From positions 1 to 20,724 of the forward strand of contig JAYMTA010001294.1 in NCBI GenBank assembly GCA_036897625.1: a DNA stretch of 20,724 nucleotides, written 5' to 3'. This DNA is from Pelargonium cotyledonis (lineage: Eukaryota; Streptophyta; Magnoliopsida; Geraniales; Geraniaceae). The notes beneath the pieces were generated by a model. The model was not told the origin of the DNA, did no database searches, and saw only the letters and a program-made list of their open reading frames with translations. The translations under genes and the position numbers were made by a program. Below are positions 8,351 to 17,612 of this stretch, piece by piece (the stretch's first letter is position 1; each line of letters begins with the position of its first letter).

Positions 8351-9068
8351 TGATCAGCCAGCCTATATTAATTATAAATTAAACAATACAAATATAAAAT
8401 CTCGTCAGGAACTTGTACGTCTTCTTAGACTAACTTCTCTAATCCTGACATTGAACACGACGATCTAGCCGAAACATATGTCAACTGATTCGTAAACATA
8501 CAAACAAAATCAAAATGTATACTACCTTTATGCTCAGTAAGATTCAAGGAATCACCAACAACTAAACTGAAGACACTGGTTTTATCATCTCATTCAATCT
8601 GCACGACTTTTAAGACTATACATGCATCAGAGTTCACCACAAAACCACTTTCAACAAAGGAAGACAAAATAAAACTTACAACAAATAAACTTTCAATAAG
8701 GGAAGACAGACCGCAAACTCAACCAAGAGAGTAAAACGAAACTATAAAATCAATATAACAACTACATAGTTTAAACACACAAAAACATGAAATATTCATA
8801 GTAAAACCACCCTCACAAACTAGCCAATAATGAAGACAAAGATGATAATACGTTGTCTGCAAGTGAATTGAAAGAGATGTGCAAGTACTATTGAAACTAC
8901 GGAAGAACAAGACTAATCGGTTTACTCAATTTGTGTTCATTCGATAGAAATAATCCGTGCGAAAACTATTGAACCACCGCCAATAAAAAAAAAAGAACGA
9001 TGGTAGTTCAAACAACAATTAAGAGAAAGCATACATAGTAGCTACTTCTCTATTTGTGTGAACCTCAC
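8351..9068. other. Spacer, no gene seen
   Basis: This is AT-rich DNA without a convincing coding frame. The short minus-strand frame at 8719-8910 has no recognisable domain and low-complexity composition, and I do not call it. Some words, such as AAGGAAGACA at about 8658 and 8700, are repeated locally. Confidence 0.5.
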
Positions 9069-9175
9069 CTCATATCCAATGTAGGATCTATAGCAACCTT
9101 TGAATGAATACTTCACTAGAAGATCAAACATTTTGAGTGATCCACATTGATTTTCGTATTCTGGGAAGGTAAATC
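9069..9175 (-). other. Candidate 3'-UTR exon downstream of NLR copy B
   Basis: On the minus strand, TTTTTCTAATTCAG is a textbook acceptor ending at 9176. It is followed by a 107-nt segment beginning GATTTACCTTCCCAG and ending GGATATGAG, then the donor GTGAGG. The acceptor and the first bases recur in copy C (TTAATTTCAG, then GATTTACCTT from 16807), and most of the segment recurs below copy A at 637-751. Together with the donor at 10464 it would define a 3'-UTR intron of about 1.29 kb. This is inference; no cDNA is available. Confidence 0.4.
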
Positions 9176-9304
9176 CTGAATTAGAAAAAGAACAAAAAAT
9201 AGAAAAAGAAAAGCAATTACACTCAGTGTGAAGTGCAATTGAGAGAAATCATAAGAGATGAAGGTAGAATTGGAAAAGATGTAATAATCAACAAGAAAAA
9301 CCTT

Positions 9305-9620
9305 AGTGTTCAACTGTAACTGCACAAACACATGCCACTATGAAAATGTGTTGACGAACATGAATGAGCAGAAAAGCACGAACGTTGATATAATTGACAT
9401 GTACTTGTATTGCCCTTTGGAGTGTGAGGGCATGTGAGCTACCAATAATAACCTCATATCTAAGTATGATCTATAGCAACCTTTCAATGAATCTCATATT
9501 TGAATCAACACATCATTAAGAGATGCAATATTTTGAGTATGCAGAAAATATATGTGACAACCTCTGTGCACTATTTATGACAGCAATCCATAATATAAAC
9601 AAGTAATTAACATAAGCTCA
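9305..9620 (-). repeat. Degenerate flank repeats below copy B
   Basis: Positions 9308-9385 match 860-960 and 7970-8070. The segment at 9470-9560 carries further diverged copies of the CTATAGCAACCTTT word and the GCAGAAAATATATGTGACAACC word also seen near 1674. No gene is visible. Several rounds of small duplications appear to have stacked in this spacer. Confidence 0.5.
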
Positions 9621-9708
9621 ACATGATGATGATGCTGTAAAAAAATATTCAAGTTGGGTAATAATTTGTAGTTGTGTTAGAGGTATTGAATATATGCTCG
9701 ACATGTTT

Positions 9709-10310
9709 GACACTTTATAATAAATGAGTTTGAGCTGACATGATATGATTGACACATTTAAATAAAAAAAAATATTTGTGACAAGACTCAACTCGTCAAT
9801 TTCTCATGGCTTAACATGATAATATAGCAAAAGTTCCATCTATCTGCACCAAGATGTATAAGAGATGAAACTTGCAAAGCTTGACAAGTTGTTTTCTAGT
9901 CTTGGCAAGTTCTTGTTTGTCTCATGAGCTCAAAACTCAATGCAACTTACAAAGATTGTTCCAACATGATAAATTTTGTAATAATAAAATTAAGGACATG
10001 TAAAATCAAGTTTCCGACACATGTGTGAAGAGTGTTGGAGTGTCTGACATGTATCAGACAGGAGTACATAGAGAAGACGAGAGTGTTTGTGCATTACAAC
10101 TAAGCAGCAATCAGGTAACCTGTATATCAACAACATTGTGCATCACCGGTAACTAAGAAGAAAACCAAGCTAAGGGAAGCATAAACAATCCAAAATGCAA
10201 CAAATTAACGCCTCCATTCAAACTTCAAAACAGAACCATCCAACTTAATAACAAGCACAACTGAGAGAAAGCCTAAAGAGAGACAAAGTAGTTGTTTTCC
10301 TTTTGTGGGG
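9709..10310 (-). repeat. 3'-flank block shared between copies B and C
   Basis: Starting at GACACTTTAT, this block matches 16303-16900 closely. Long shared stretches include the AAAAAAAAATATTTGTGACA region and AAGCTTGACAAGTTGTTTTC with the bases that follow it. Only the final third also matches the copy A flank at 970-1190. This indicates that the B and C units share a more recent ancestor in this part, or that one flank was converted by the other. It includes one copy of the GTGTC-GACAC-type repeat. Confidence 0.75.
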
Positions 10311-10459
10311 TTAAGTTCTTATATAAGGAGTGTTATTAACTGTTTTGAATGAAAAAATGATCCAAATATCCAATATATAAATTAAAACATGCATCCGTGT
10401 TACAGATGTGCATTGAAGCATATATATACAAATAAAATAAAGACATACAGTAATTAATA

Positions 10460-10469
10460 GTTACCTTAG
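10460..10469 (-). other. Splice donor abutting the copy B stop codon
   Basis: Minus strand: GAC TAA G, then GTAACTATTAATT. The natural stop codon (10466-10468) lies one base before the putative donor, with the intron from 10464. The same donor string is found just after the coding end of copy C and at 1445 for copy A, which supports it being the start of a real 3'-UTR intron. Confidence 0.45.
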
Positions 10470-10848
10470 TCATATATTCTGATGCGGGGGATGAGAGAGA
10501 TGACAGGCCAATATTCTCCTTTTCCCTCTGAGCATTTCTTTGCAACTATTGGACAGTTTCTGATATGTAGCTTTGGGCATTCTTCAAAAGATAAAAATGT
10601 AAGAGAGGTGAGGTTTTGGATTCCCCATGAAGATGGTCTAATGGTTTCCACCTTCTTAAAGTTGATGATACAAAGCTCTTTCAGAGAAGTGGGAAGGTGC
10701 AAAGTAGTGGTTAGAGTTGCCTCATCTTCTGGCAGTTCATCAGACTCCTCCTATCACTAACACTTGAAGAGAAGTGAGTTTATCCAACCCCCACTCTGAC
10801 ATTGAATGCTTCATATTTGAACATTCACGGATTGAAAGATGAAATAGA
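10466..10848 (-). CDS. Distal LRR remnant of copy B, two frames
   Basis: Below the frameshift near 10875 the homologous sequence runs in another frame, with PPNLFHLSIRECSNMKHS and WGLDKLTSLQVL. It is broken again near 10745 (GGAGTCTGATGA, where copy A has two additional bases) and finishes in a further frame with HLPTSLKELCIINF, SSWGIQNLTSL and CPIVAKKCSEGKGEYWP. The end is IRIYD, then TAA at 10466-10468. The PKL-HIRNCP join shows the 15-residue in-frame deletion relative to copy C. Confidence 0.75.
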
Positions 10849-13572
10849 TTAGGAGGAAGAGGAGGAGACAAAACACCCAGCTTGTTCCTCTGTCAAGAAT
10901 TCCACACCTGGACAATCAACTATTCTCAGTAATTCAAGAGATGTGAGACAACGCATAGTCCTTGGCAGACTCTTTAGGTTATTGCAATAACTAATATCCA
11001 ATGATTTGAGGTTGGGGATGGGCAAGCCACTTCCTGGGAACAACTCTATACGATCACATCCATACAACTCTAAAGAAGTGAGATTTGTGAGACTGTGCAG
11101 GCTATCTGGCAACCTCTCCACATTTGGACACCACCATATCTTTATCTCTTCAACTGCTGAGGATGTAGATGACAAAGAGGTTGACATGATGCACTCCTCC
11201 GGAAGTGTCTTCAATTGGTCTGCCATCTCCTCCTCAGAATTACACAATGACACCAAATTTTTACAGTCAACAATTACCAGCTTGGTAGGTACTAAAATGT
11301 CTCCTGTTCTACTTTTAGTTCCCAAGTGCTGGATAGAATCACAACTTGCAATCTTCAAATAATCAAGAGCACATGAATTACCACCACCCTGCAGCCTCCT
11401 CATTAGCATATTCACCATTGACTCTGTAAACTGACCCCCGCAATTCTTTAGCTCTATATGTCTCAGCTTCCACGGAATACTAATCTCATCATTACCTTCC
11501 TCTTGTTGCTTCTCGATTTGGACTGCCACAATTTTGGGACATTTTGTAACAATCATTGTTTCGAGAGACACCATCTTTTCCCCTGGTAGCTTCTGCAAGT
11601 TGCAACAATCTTCTATTTCCAAGCGTACTAGACCGGGAGGCATTTCACATGATTCTTCGACCTCCTCTTCCCCTGACGTTGATGATGTTGCTGTAAAAAA
11701 GGATACAAGTTCGGGACAGCTTCTTATCTTCAAACTTTTAAGACATTTCAAATTTTCTTCAATCCAAGCTCCACTCTGCCACAAAGACGTGAGATCTTGG
11801 CACTTGTACATCTCCAGATCTTCAACAGCCACTAACCTTTGCTCTACACTTAGAGTTAGACAAGAAAGTCCTGACATTTCCTCAATACTTAAGCTGGTGA
11901 GGGACGTAAGGTCAATCATACATCCGAGAAGCAACTCATTACATTTCTTCAACTCCAGCTCGTAGAGAGACGGAAGGCTGAACTTACATTCTCCAATTAA
12001 AAGTGGACAATTTAATATCTGAAGCTTGCGTAGACACGGGAATGTCACATTGCCTTCTATTTCAGATGAACACCACTTCTCCAATCCCAACATATCCTCA
12101 AATTTTAGAGTCTCCAATGCCTGAAAAGCCAAATCAAAACCATAGAATTCAAAAGCCAAACTCTTTACTGCCTCCATCCCCTTTATATACAAGTGCTTCA
12201 GCAATGGTAGTCTCCCAAGAGATGGTAATGATGTAGTCTTTCTGCAATCACAAAGCTCCATATTACTCATCAACAAAGTATCTCCTATCCAAGATGGAAA
12301 TTCTCTTCCGCAATAGAACTTTATCACAAGTCTTTTTAGATCTCCATGGGGCTGCAACAACTCTAGAACCATTGCGGCAACATCTGAATACACTTTTTCA
12401 TCTGAATTATCCTTATTCCATTCCATCACCAACCTTTCCAGACCCTTCTTTCCCTTCAAATCAGCCTCTCTTGCCTGCTGGGAGTCCCCCACATTGTGCA
12501 ACCCATGAATGGAAAGCTCTCCTTTAAGATTTGAAAGGTCTTTCAACTCTCTTATGTTGAGTCCATCACCTCCTCCCACACCAACAATGAATTTTTCCAA
12601 AGTACGAAGATCTCTCAAATTACCAATTCCCACTGGCATCTCTTTCAACTGATCTGTTCCACTGATATCAAGATGACACAAGTTGGTTAGACTTCCAATG
12701 CCTGTAGGCAACTTCTCAAGTTCTGTGCACCCTCTTAGTAACAGTGTTTGCAAGTTCAAGAGAGAACTAACAAATTCAGGTAACAACCTGATAGCAGTTC
12801 TTGATAAATTCAGGTACCATAATTGCTTCAAACCATTAACTGACTGTGATACCTCCCGTATCTGATAGCTACTCAAAGAGAATGCTCTCAAATGTTTTAG
12901 CTTTGACAACAACCTATTCAAAACTTCATTGGAGATCCAGTTACATCTAGATGATTCCCCAATAGGTAATGCCAATAATGTCCGCAAACCCTTTCCTTCA
13001 CCAAACTCTCCAAATCTTCCTGAGACCTCATGTCTGCGACACGTGAAAGAAGAATGACGAGCCTTTTGCAAAGTTGAAACGTCGCCCCCTCTCTCCAGCT
13101 GAGCATCCAAATGAAAGCATACTCCCCCAGCAACATGTTGAGCTAGATCATGAATGAGATCATGCATCACAAATCTTGTACTATCCTTGCTCGAATATTG
13201 AAAAAATGACCTCGACAACAAATCACCAAAAAGTTCAACACCCACGTCTTGCAAATGCTTCTCCCGTTTCTGTTGTGGTAGAAAGCCTTCGGCCATCCAT
13301 AACATGACTAACTCATTTGTATCGAATTCGTAATCTTTAGGAAATGTCGCGCAGTAAGCAAAACACTGCTTCAATTGAGAGGGAAGATGCTGATAGCTCA
13401 ATCTCAAAGCCGGAAGGATATCACATTTCTCTTTTGGCAATTCCCAAATACGACTTTCTAAAATGTCTACCCTTTCACAAGGACGCAACTTAGCGCGCAA
13501 CAAACCACCAAGGGTCTTTGCTGCCAAAGGCAACCCTTTACATTTTCCAACTATCTTCAGCCCAATATCTTT
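10849..13572 (-). CDS. ARC and LRR segment of copy B (about 900 codons open)
   Basis: Directly below the TAG and in the same frame, the sequence stays open from KDIGLKIVGKCKGLPL through RNBS-D (CFAYCATFPKDYEF), MHD (FVMHDLIHDLA, near 13140-13170) and most of the LRR. It ends at a frameshift after GVEFLTEEQ. From AKLRPCE onward it follows copy C rather than A (CDILPALRLSYQHLPSQ, QDVGVE.FGDLLSRSFFQYSS). LRR units are irregular, with L..L.I..C cores. Where copy A has the serine run, copy B has TSSTSGEEEVEES. This is the longest open stretch in the window. Confidence 0.9.
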   Translation of the reverse strand, partial: KDIGLKIVGKCKGLPLAAKTLGGLLRAKLRPCERVDILESRIWELPKEKCDILPALRLSYQHLPSQLKQCFAYCATFPKDYEFDTNELVMLWMAEGFLPQQKREKHLQDVGVELFGDLLSRSFFQYSSKDSTRFVMHDLIHDLAQHVAGGVCFHLDAQLERGGDVSTLQKARHSSFTCRRHEVSGRFGEFGEGKGLRTLLALPIGESSRCNWISNEVLNRLLSKLKHLRAFSLSSYQIREVSQSVNGLKQLWYLNLSRTAIRLLPEFVSSLLNLQTLLLRGCTELEKLPTGIGSLTNLCHLDISGTDQLKEMPVGIGNLRDLRTLEKFIVGVGGGDGLNIRELKDLSNLKGELSIHGLHNVGDSQQAREADLKGKKGLERLVMEWNKDNSDEKVYSDVAAMVLELLQPHGDLKRLVIKFYCGREFPSWIGDTLLMSNMELCDCRKTTSLPSLGRLPLLKHLYIKGMEAVKSLAFEFYGFDLAFQALETLKFEDMLGLEKWCSSEIEGNVTFPCLRKLQILNCPLLIGECKFSLPSLYELELKKCNELLLGCMIDLTSLTSLSIEEMSGLSCLTLSVEQRLVAVEDLEMYKCQDLTSLWQSGAWIEENLKCLKSLKIRSCPELVSFFTATSSTSGEEEVEESCEMPPGLVRLEIEDCCNLQKLPGEKMVSLETMIVTKCPKIVAVQIEKQQEEGNDEISIPWKLRHIELKNCGGQFTESMVNMLMRRLQGGGNSCALDYLKIASCDSIQHLGTKSRTGDILVPTKLVIVDCKNLVSLCNSEEEMADQLKTLPEECIMSTSLSSTSSAVEEIKIWWCPNVERLPDSLHSLTNLTSLELYGCDRIELFPGSGLPIPNLKSLDISYCNNLKSLPRTMRCLTSLELLRIVDCPGVEFLTEEQAGCFVSSSSS

Positions 13573-14216
13573 CTAATGCGGGTGGCCATCAAAATTGGTT
13601 GCTCCTAATGCATGTTGGGTAAACAATGATAGACAGTCATCGAATGATAGGCCCCCCAAACTATAAGTTTGGCAAGTGCCCATAATGGATGCAACGCCAT
13701 GATTGCGAGTGGTGACAATGATCTTACTTCCCGGAGCACCTCTGAAAGGCTTTTGAAGGGACGTCCAAGCATCATACTTCTCATTCCAAACATCATCCAG
13801 CACAATTAAAAACTTCTTTCCAGACAAAATGCTCCCCAACTTGACTTGATGTTGATCAAAAGTCATTCCATCACCACTCCCTCCACCAACGGATTGTAAG
13901 GTAGCTTTTGTAATGTTGGGGACGTGAAAAGTGTCTGAAACACAGACCCATGCTCTGAGCTCAAAATGACCCTTGACCTTAACGTCATTGTAGAGTTGTT
14001 GAGCCAGAGTTGTCTTCCCCAACCCTCCCATGCCTTGTATAGGAATCACAGACACTCCGTCACCGCCACCAGAAGTTGCAGCAGCATCAGTAGCCAACAA
14101 CAAATCAAGAAGAGCCTGCTTGTCCTTATCCCGGCCGAAAACATGAGGATCAGACAGAGAAGTTGTTGGTAGTCTAGCTGTACCGTCAGACCTTCCTAAT
14201 CTTTCTCCTCCAACAG
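13573..14216 (-). CDS. NB-ARC segment of copy B up to internal TAG
   Basis: After the CC deletion, the frame reads [17 protein letters not shown] and [16 protein letters not shown]. It then enters [22 protein letters not shown] (P-loop, near 14000-14036), [10 protein letters not shown] (RNBS-A), [13 protein letters not shown] (kinase 2), [10 protein letters not shown] (RNBS-B) and [15 protein letters not shown] (RNBS-C). It stops at TAG 13573-13575, inside FDGHPH(stop)KDIGLKIV. This part resembles copy A more than copy C, for example in [10 protein letters not shown] and [11 protein letters not shown]. Confidence 0.85.
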
Positions 14217-14414
14217 CTTTTTTGTGGGCTGCTTGTCTTCTGCATCTTCAAGAACAGCATGGATCTTGGGCAGCATATTCTCCCAGATCTGCAGTTGAGA
14301 CTGGACCTCCTTCTTGCTTGCAAATTTGCGCAGTTCAGGAGAAGCCAACTGGTCAAACAGTTTCTCAAAGGAAACACTCAGTAAAGCTCCTCCAACAGCA
14401 GCAACAACCTCCAT
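14196..14414 (-). CDS. Truncated coiled-coil segment of copy B
   Basis: 72 codons encode helices 1-3 of the Rx N-type domain up to [12 protein letters not shown]. The sequence then jumps to DNA that corresponds to KAVGG, just before NB-ARC in copy A (A residues about 67-158 are missing), in another frame, and stops at TAG 14196-14198. The EDVID-class motif is lost. The breakpoint has an AAAGCTGTTG-like overlap between the two sides, as expected for microhomology-mediated deletion. Confidence 0.8.
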   Translation of the reverse strand: MEVVAAVGGALLSVSFEKLFDQLASPELRKFASKKEVQSQLQIWENMLPKIHAVLEDAEDKQPTKKLLEEKD

Positions 14415-14530
14415 TGATAATGAATGACTTAGCTTTCTCACTTTCTTTCTTTCTCTCTCAGTATTTCCTTCTATGCAATGAAAATGAATGAGAACACAGA
14501 GAAGAGAAGAGAAGAGAAGAGAAGCAACAA
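14415..14530 (-). promoter_or_regulatory. 5' leader of copy B with CTTCT repeats
   Basis: On the minus strand the 110 nt before the ATG are CT-rich and contain about five tandem CTTCT units (14499-14524) and an AGAAAGAAAG run. Pyrimidine-rich leaders are common in plant genes. No convincing TATA box is visible in the next 100 nt upstream. Assignment as 5' UTR or core promoter is inference. Confidence 0.35.
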
Positions 14531-15003
14531 AAGCAAATGTTGGCTCTATTAACTATTCAATATTGTCCCCTCTGACATTAATAGATTATCTCATTGTTGT
14601 TTCACCTAATTCATTGACCAATCACCCATAATTGTTTACACTAGACAATGAATTTAAACTATATACAACAATCCCACTAGTTCAAACATAAATATAAGAG
14701 AAGGGCTCTCTTACCGATTACAATTTCTTTAATTCATAATGATACTCTTTTCTGCTCAGATACCAAAAGAGAGCTCGAGGAACAATTACTGTACTAGTAA
14801 TGCTGTAATTCGAAGAGAATTATTCAGATAACTTTCAAGTTAGCAAGTTAAAACTTATAGTTTTGTATTACAGGTACTAATGTTTTTAAAAAGCACTTCA
14901 AGTGCGCTTAAGCCCGGAGCCCCACTTTTGAGCTTCATTTGATGAAAGCCAAGTGGTGTGAAGTGTCGAGATTCAATTCTAAGTTTAGTAGAATTAGAAA
15001 CAA

Positions 15004-15134
15004 TGTTTGGGAAAACAAAGAATTTCAAATGACAATGTATGAGCTGTCATTTGAAATCTCATATTTTATGCATGTTTTTGAATGTTATTGGATTTCTCTT
15101 AAATCCAAATTCAAATTTTTGAAGTTCCCAAACA
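15004..15134. mobile_element. MITE-like element with nested palindrome
   Basis: Perfect 10-bp terminal inverted repeats, TGTTTGGGAA (15004-15013) and TTCCCAAACA (15125-15134), bound a 131-bp AT-rich segment. Inside is a perfect 13-bp inverted pair, ATTTCAAATGACA (15022-15034) and TGTCATTTGAAAT (15045-15057), with a 10-nt loop. Size, base composition and terminal repeats fit a miniature inverted-repeat transposable element. No clear target-site duplication is seen, so the superfamily is uncertain. Confidence 0.45.
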
Positions 15135-15179
15135 CCTCATTTGACTCAAATTCAAGATTTCAAATTAAATGATGAAATT

Positions 15180-15335
15180 AGGATTTATATTGCATTTACT
15201 ATTTAGGAAAGTTTAGTTTATTTTACTAGTCTATATATCTTATTTCCTATTTCTAGTGTTACTCTCCTATATAAAGGAGTCTTTTGTACTAGTTATCACA
15301 ATTCATTCACATCAATAATAAATTTAACATGAATG
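15180..15335 (+). mobile_element. LTR-like fragment with TATA box
   Basis: The stretch has a CTATATAAAGG box at about 15269-15279. It is followed 40-60 nt later by CATCAATAATAAA, an AATAAA-type polyadenylation signal, with TTTAGTTTATTTTACTAG upstream. This compact arrangement resembles the promoter and R region of a Copia-type LTR. No primer-binding site, TG...CA ends or retrotransposon proteins are seen, so this is only a possible solo or degraded LTR. Confidence 0.25.
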
Positions 15336-16302
15336 GAGCTCCAAAAATACCAAACTTTTGGGGTTTTCTAGTTAAGATTCATTATAAATTATCATCTACC
15401 TTAATTTATTAAGCAAACATGCATGGTTTCTTAAAGTTCGAACATAATAAAAATACATAAAGAGCAACAAGTTTAAGCACAAAAGAGCTTTAAGCCTTCA
15501 ACAATTCTCTAATGATTCAGATGATTATTTCAACTCTCTTCATGACGATCATCATCAATAAATCTCAATGTTTGTTTCTTCAATGTTATTAGATTATGAT
15601 TGTCGGTGTTATATTAAATTAATATTTTTTTTGTATTTTTCTTAACTTGCCCATCTCTTTGATGAACCTCGCACCTTTTGCTCAAATCTGGAGGACTTGT
15701 CACCCACCCACCATGGATTCTCTATTTTTTTTTATGTTGAAAATACAAACAGAGAGAAAGAGAGAGAATAAAGCCAAGAGATCACTAGTTTGTGTATATC
15801 TTATCAATTCACATGCAATTTGACCTCTTGTGCATGTCCACGAGAACAAAACAACAGTACATACGGAAAGAAAAAACTACAAGCAAAAACTGAAACAAAC
15901 TTAAACCAAAACTAGAGCCGAAGCAAAGCAAAAACAAATAGAAAAACGAAAATAAAATTGAAGTTTGAACTGCCCCAAACCGAATCCAAAGGGAACTAGG
16001 AAACCCTCCCCCGAATTGTCCAACAAACCTCAGCCACGCCCAGTCGACTCCACTCTCTTCCCGAACCAACTGGCTTGGTCGTGACCTGGTTCTACCACAG
16101 GGCCAACGCAAACCAAATCACGAACGGAGAACGCTACGCACACAACAACTTAAAAACCAAAATTGCTCATATGGCAAGAAACTCTAACAACTCACCGTCT
16201 TGATGAGAAAATCCACTTACAGCCAATCAACAAAAAAACCGGTGGTGGGTCAAAGAAAAATTGTTGACGAAGAACAAGAGGTAGCGGCGGCGGAGAAAAG
16301 AC
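15336..16302. other. Non-coding spacer with an A/C-rich segment
   Basis: No gene is supported. From about 15800 to 16300 the plus strand is rich in A and C and poor in T, unlike its surroundings, and ends abruptly at the start of the shared 3'-flank block (16303). A minus-strand frame of 100 codons (15809-16111) crosses it, but it has low-complexity Phe/Leu/Ser composition and no recognisable domain. The segment may be part of an unidentified retroelement. Confidence 0.4.
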
Positions 16303-16900
16303 GACACTTTATGATAAATGAGTTAGCGTGCACATATATGATTAACACATCTAAATAAAAAAAAATATTTGTGACACAACTCAACTCGTCAATTTTACCT
16401 GGCTTGACATGATAATATAGCACCAAAATGTGTAGGAGATGAAACTTACAAAGCTTGACAAGTTGTTTTCTAGTCTTGGCAAGTTCTTGTTTGTCTCATG
16501 GGAAATTGTTTCAACATGATAATGTAATTATCAAACTGGGGACATGTAAAATCAAGTGTTTGACACGTACGTGAAGAGTGATGGAGTGTCCGACACTTAT
16601 CAGGCACGAGTACATCGAGAAGATAACCTACGTATCAACACCATTGAGCATCAGCGGCAACTAAGAAGAGAACCAAGCTAAGGGAAGCATAAACAATCCA
16701 AAATGCAACAAATTAATGCCTTCACTCAAACTTCCAAAACTATAATAAAATCCACTATAAATGGTCTTTCCATGCACTGATCTTTATGTCTTATTAGAAG
16801 GTAAATCCTGAAATTAACAGCAACAACAAAAAACAGAACTTAAGGAAAGCATAAAGTGAGACAGAGTAGTCGTTCTCCTTCTGTGGGAACTTTAGAGTGA
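16303..16900 (-). repeat. 3'-flank block of copy C, matching that of copy B
   Basis: This is the counterpart of 9709-10310, with the same order of sub-segments and the same GTGTC-GACAC-type repeat at 16540-16625. The block between about 16740 and 16845 is inserted relative to copy B and contains the acceptor TTAATTTCAG (ending at 16808), followed by GATTTACCTT. Similar pieces recur at about 17223-17265 (GCATGGATCTTTATG ... CCTGAAA), indicating another local duplication. Confidence 0.7.
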
Positions 16901-17612
16901 CCGTTAGGTTCAAATTAAATTAAATTTTGCTTTTCTGTAAACCCGCACCGCACGAGACTCGTACTAGTATAAACCGCTTATAGCACGTTTGGCCCTACAT
17001 GGCTTGGTGCAATATATTGAAACTTGATAATCAAAACCATCCTAATAAATAAGAATCTCTTATATGAATTAACCTTTGTGCTTTCTATTTACAGCCTAAA
17101 TCCAGAGTTGCAGCAAGTTGCAATAACAATTAGTATGATTCATCAACTAATGATCAATCTCAATCTGCTATTCTGGAAAAGAAAAGAAAAGAAAAGCAAC
17201 TCCACTGTATGTGTCCATTTCTTGCATGGATCTTTATGCTAGAAACCTGAAACTGGCAATAACAACGAAAAAAACGTATGATAATAATATAAGTAGTGAT
17301 TCAAAGACGAATAATATTGTTCACAAGCAACTGAAATGATTTTTTTTTATCCTCAAAATTTCGCGATCACACTTCAATAGTCATTAGAGTAGACTATATC
17401 TATTAGTACTTACAAAGTTACAAGCACTGTGAATATATAGAGAGAGATGAATTGAAGAAAAAAACGTAATTTGAAAAAAAATGATGAGTTGTTTGAACTA
17501 AAAAAAGATCCAGAATATAAATGTAACAAGCACATTACAGATGTGAATTGAAGCAAACATACAAATTAAGCAAAAATATATGGTAAATAATGGTTACCTT
17601 ACTCAAAAGCTG
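16901..17612. other. 3' region of copy C, no separate gene
   Basis: AT-rich DNA lies between the 3'-flank block and the copy C stop. It has an AAAAG run at 17177-17196 and the donor AAG|GTAACC, with the intron from 17597, 15 nt below the natural stop. If the acceptor at 16808 is used, the 3'-UTR intron would be about 0.79 kb. No coding frame with recognisable content is present. Confidence 0.5.

Larger units (their letters stand above)
10466..14414 (-). pseudogene. CNL immune receptor, copy B, multiply interrupted
   Basis: This has the same family and domain order as copy A. The start is [16 protein letters not shown] at 14414. The in-frame ATG at 14441 is less likely because the family starts at the MEVVAAVGG position. 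Lesions seen against copies A and C: (1) loss of about 90 CC residues with a frameshift at about 14211-14223; (2) in-frame TAG at 13573-13575 (CATTAGAAAGAT, where C has GATTTGAAAGAT); (3) frameshift near 10866-10881 at the end of an LRR unit; (4) frameshift near 10741-10752; (5) in-frame 45-nt deletion near 10568-10572, which removes a YLPKEGLPPTLE-type unit. The NB-ARC motifs themselves are intact. The TAG lies in the middle of NB-ARC, so no receptor can be made. Confidence 0.9.

Noticed and set aside
8719-8910. Minus-strand frame of 63 codons
   Set aside because: Short, no recognisable motif, in AT-rich spacer with many chance frames.
15809-16111. Minus-strand frame of 100 codons as a gene
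   Set aside because: Low-complexity Phe/Leu/Ser composition, no domain, no conserved counterpart in the window; it follows from the A/C-rich base bias of the segment.
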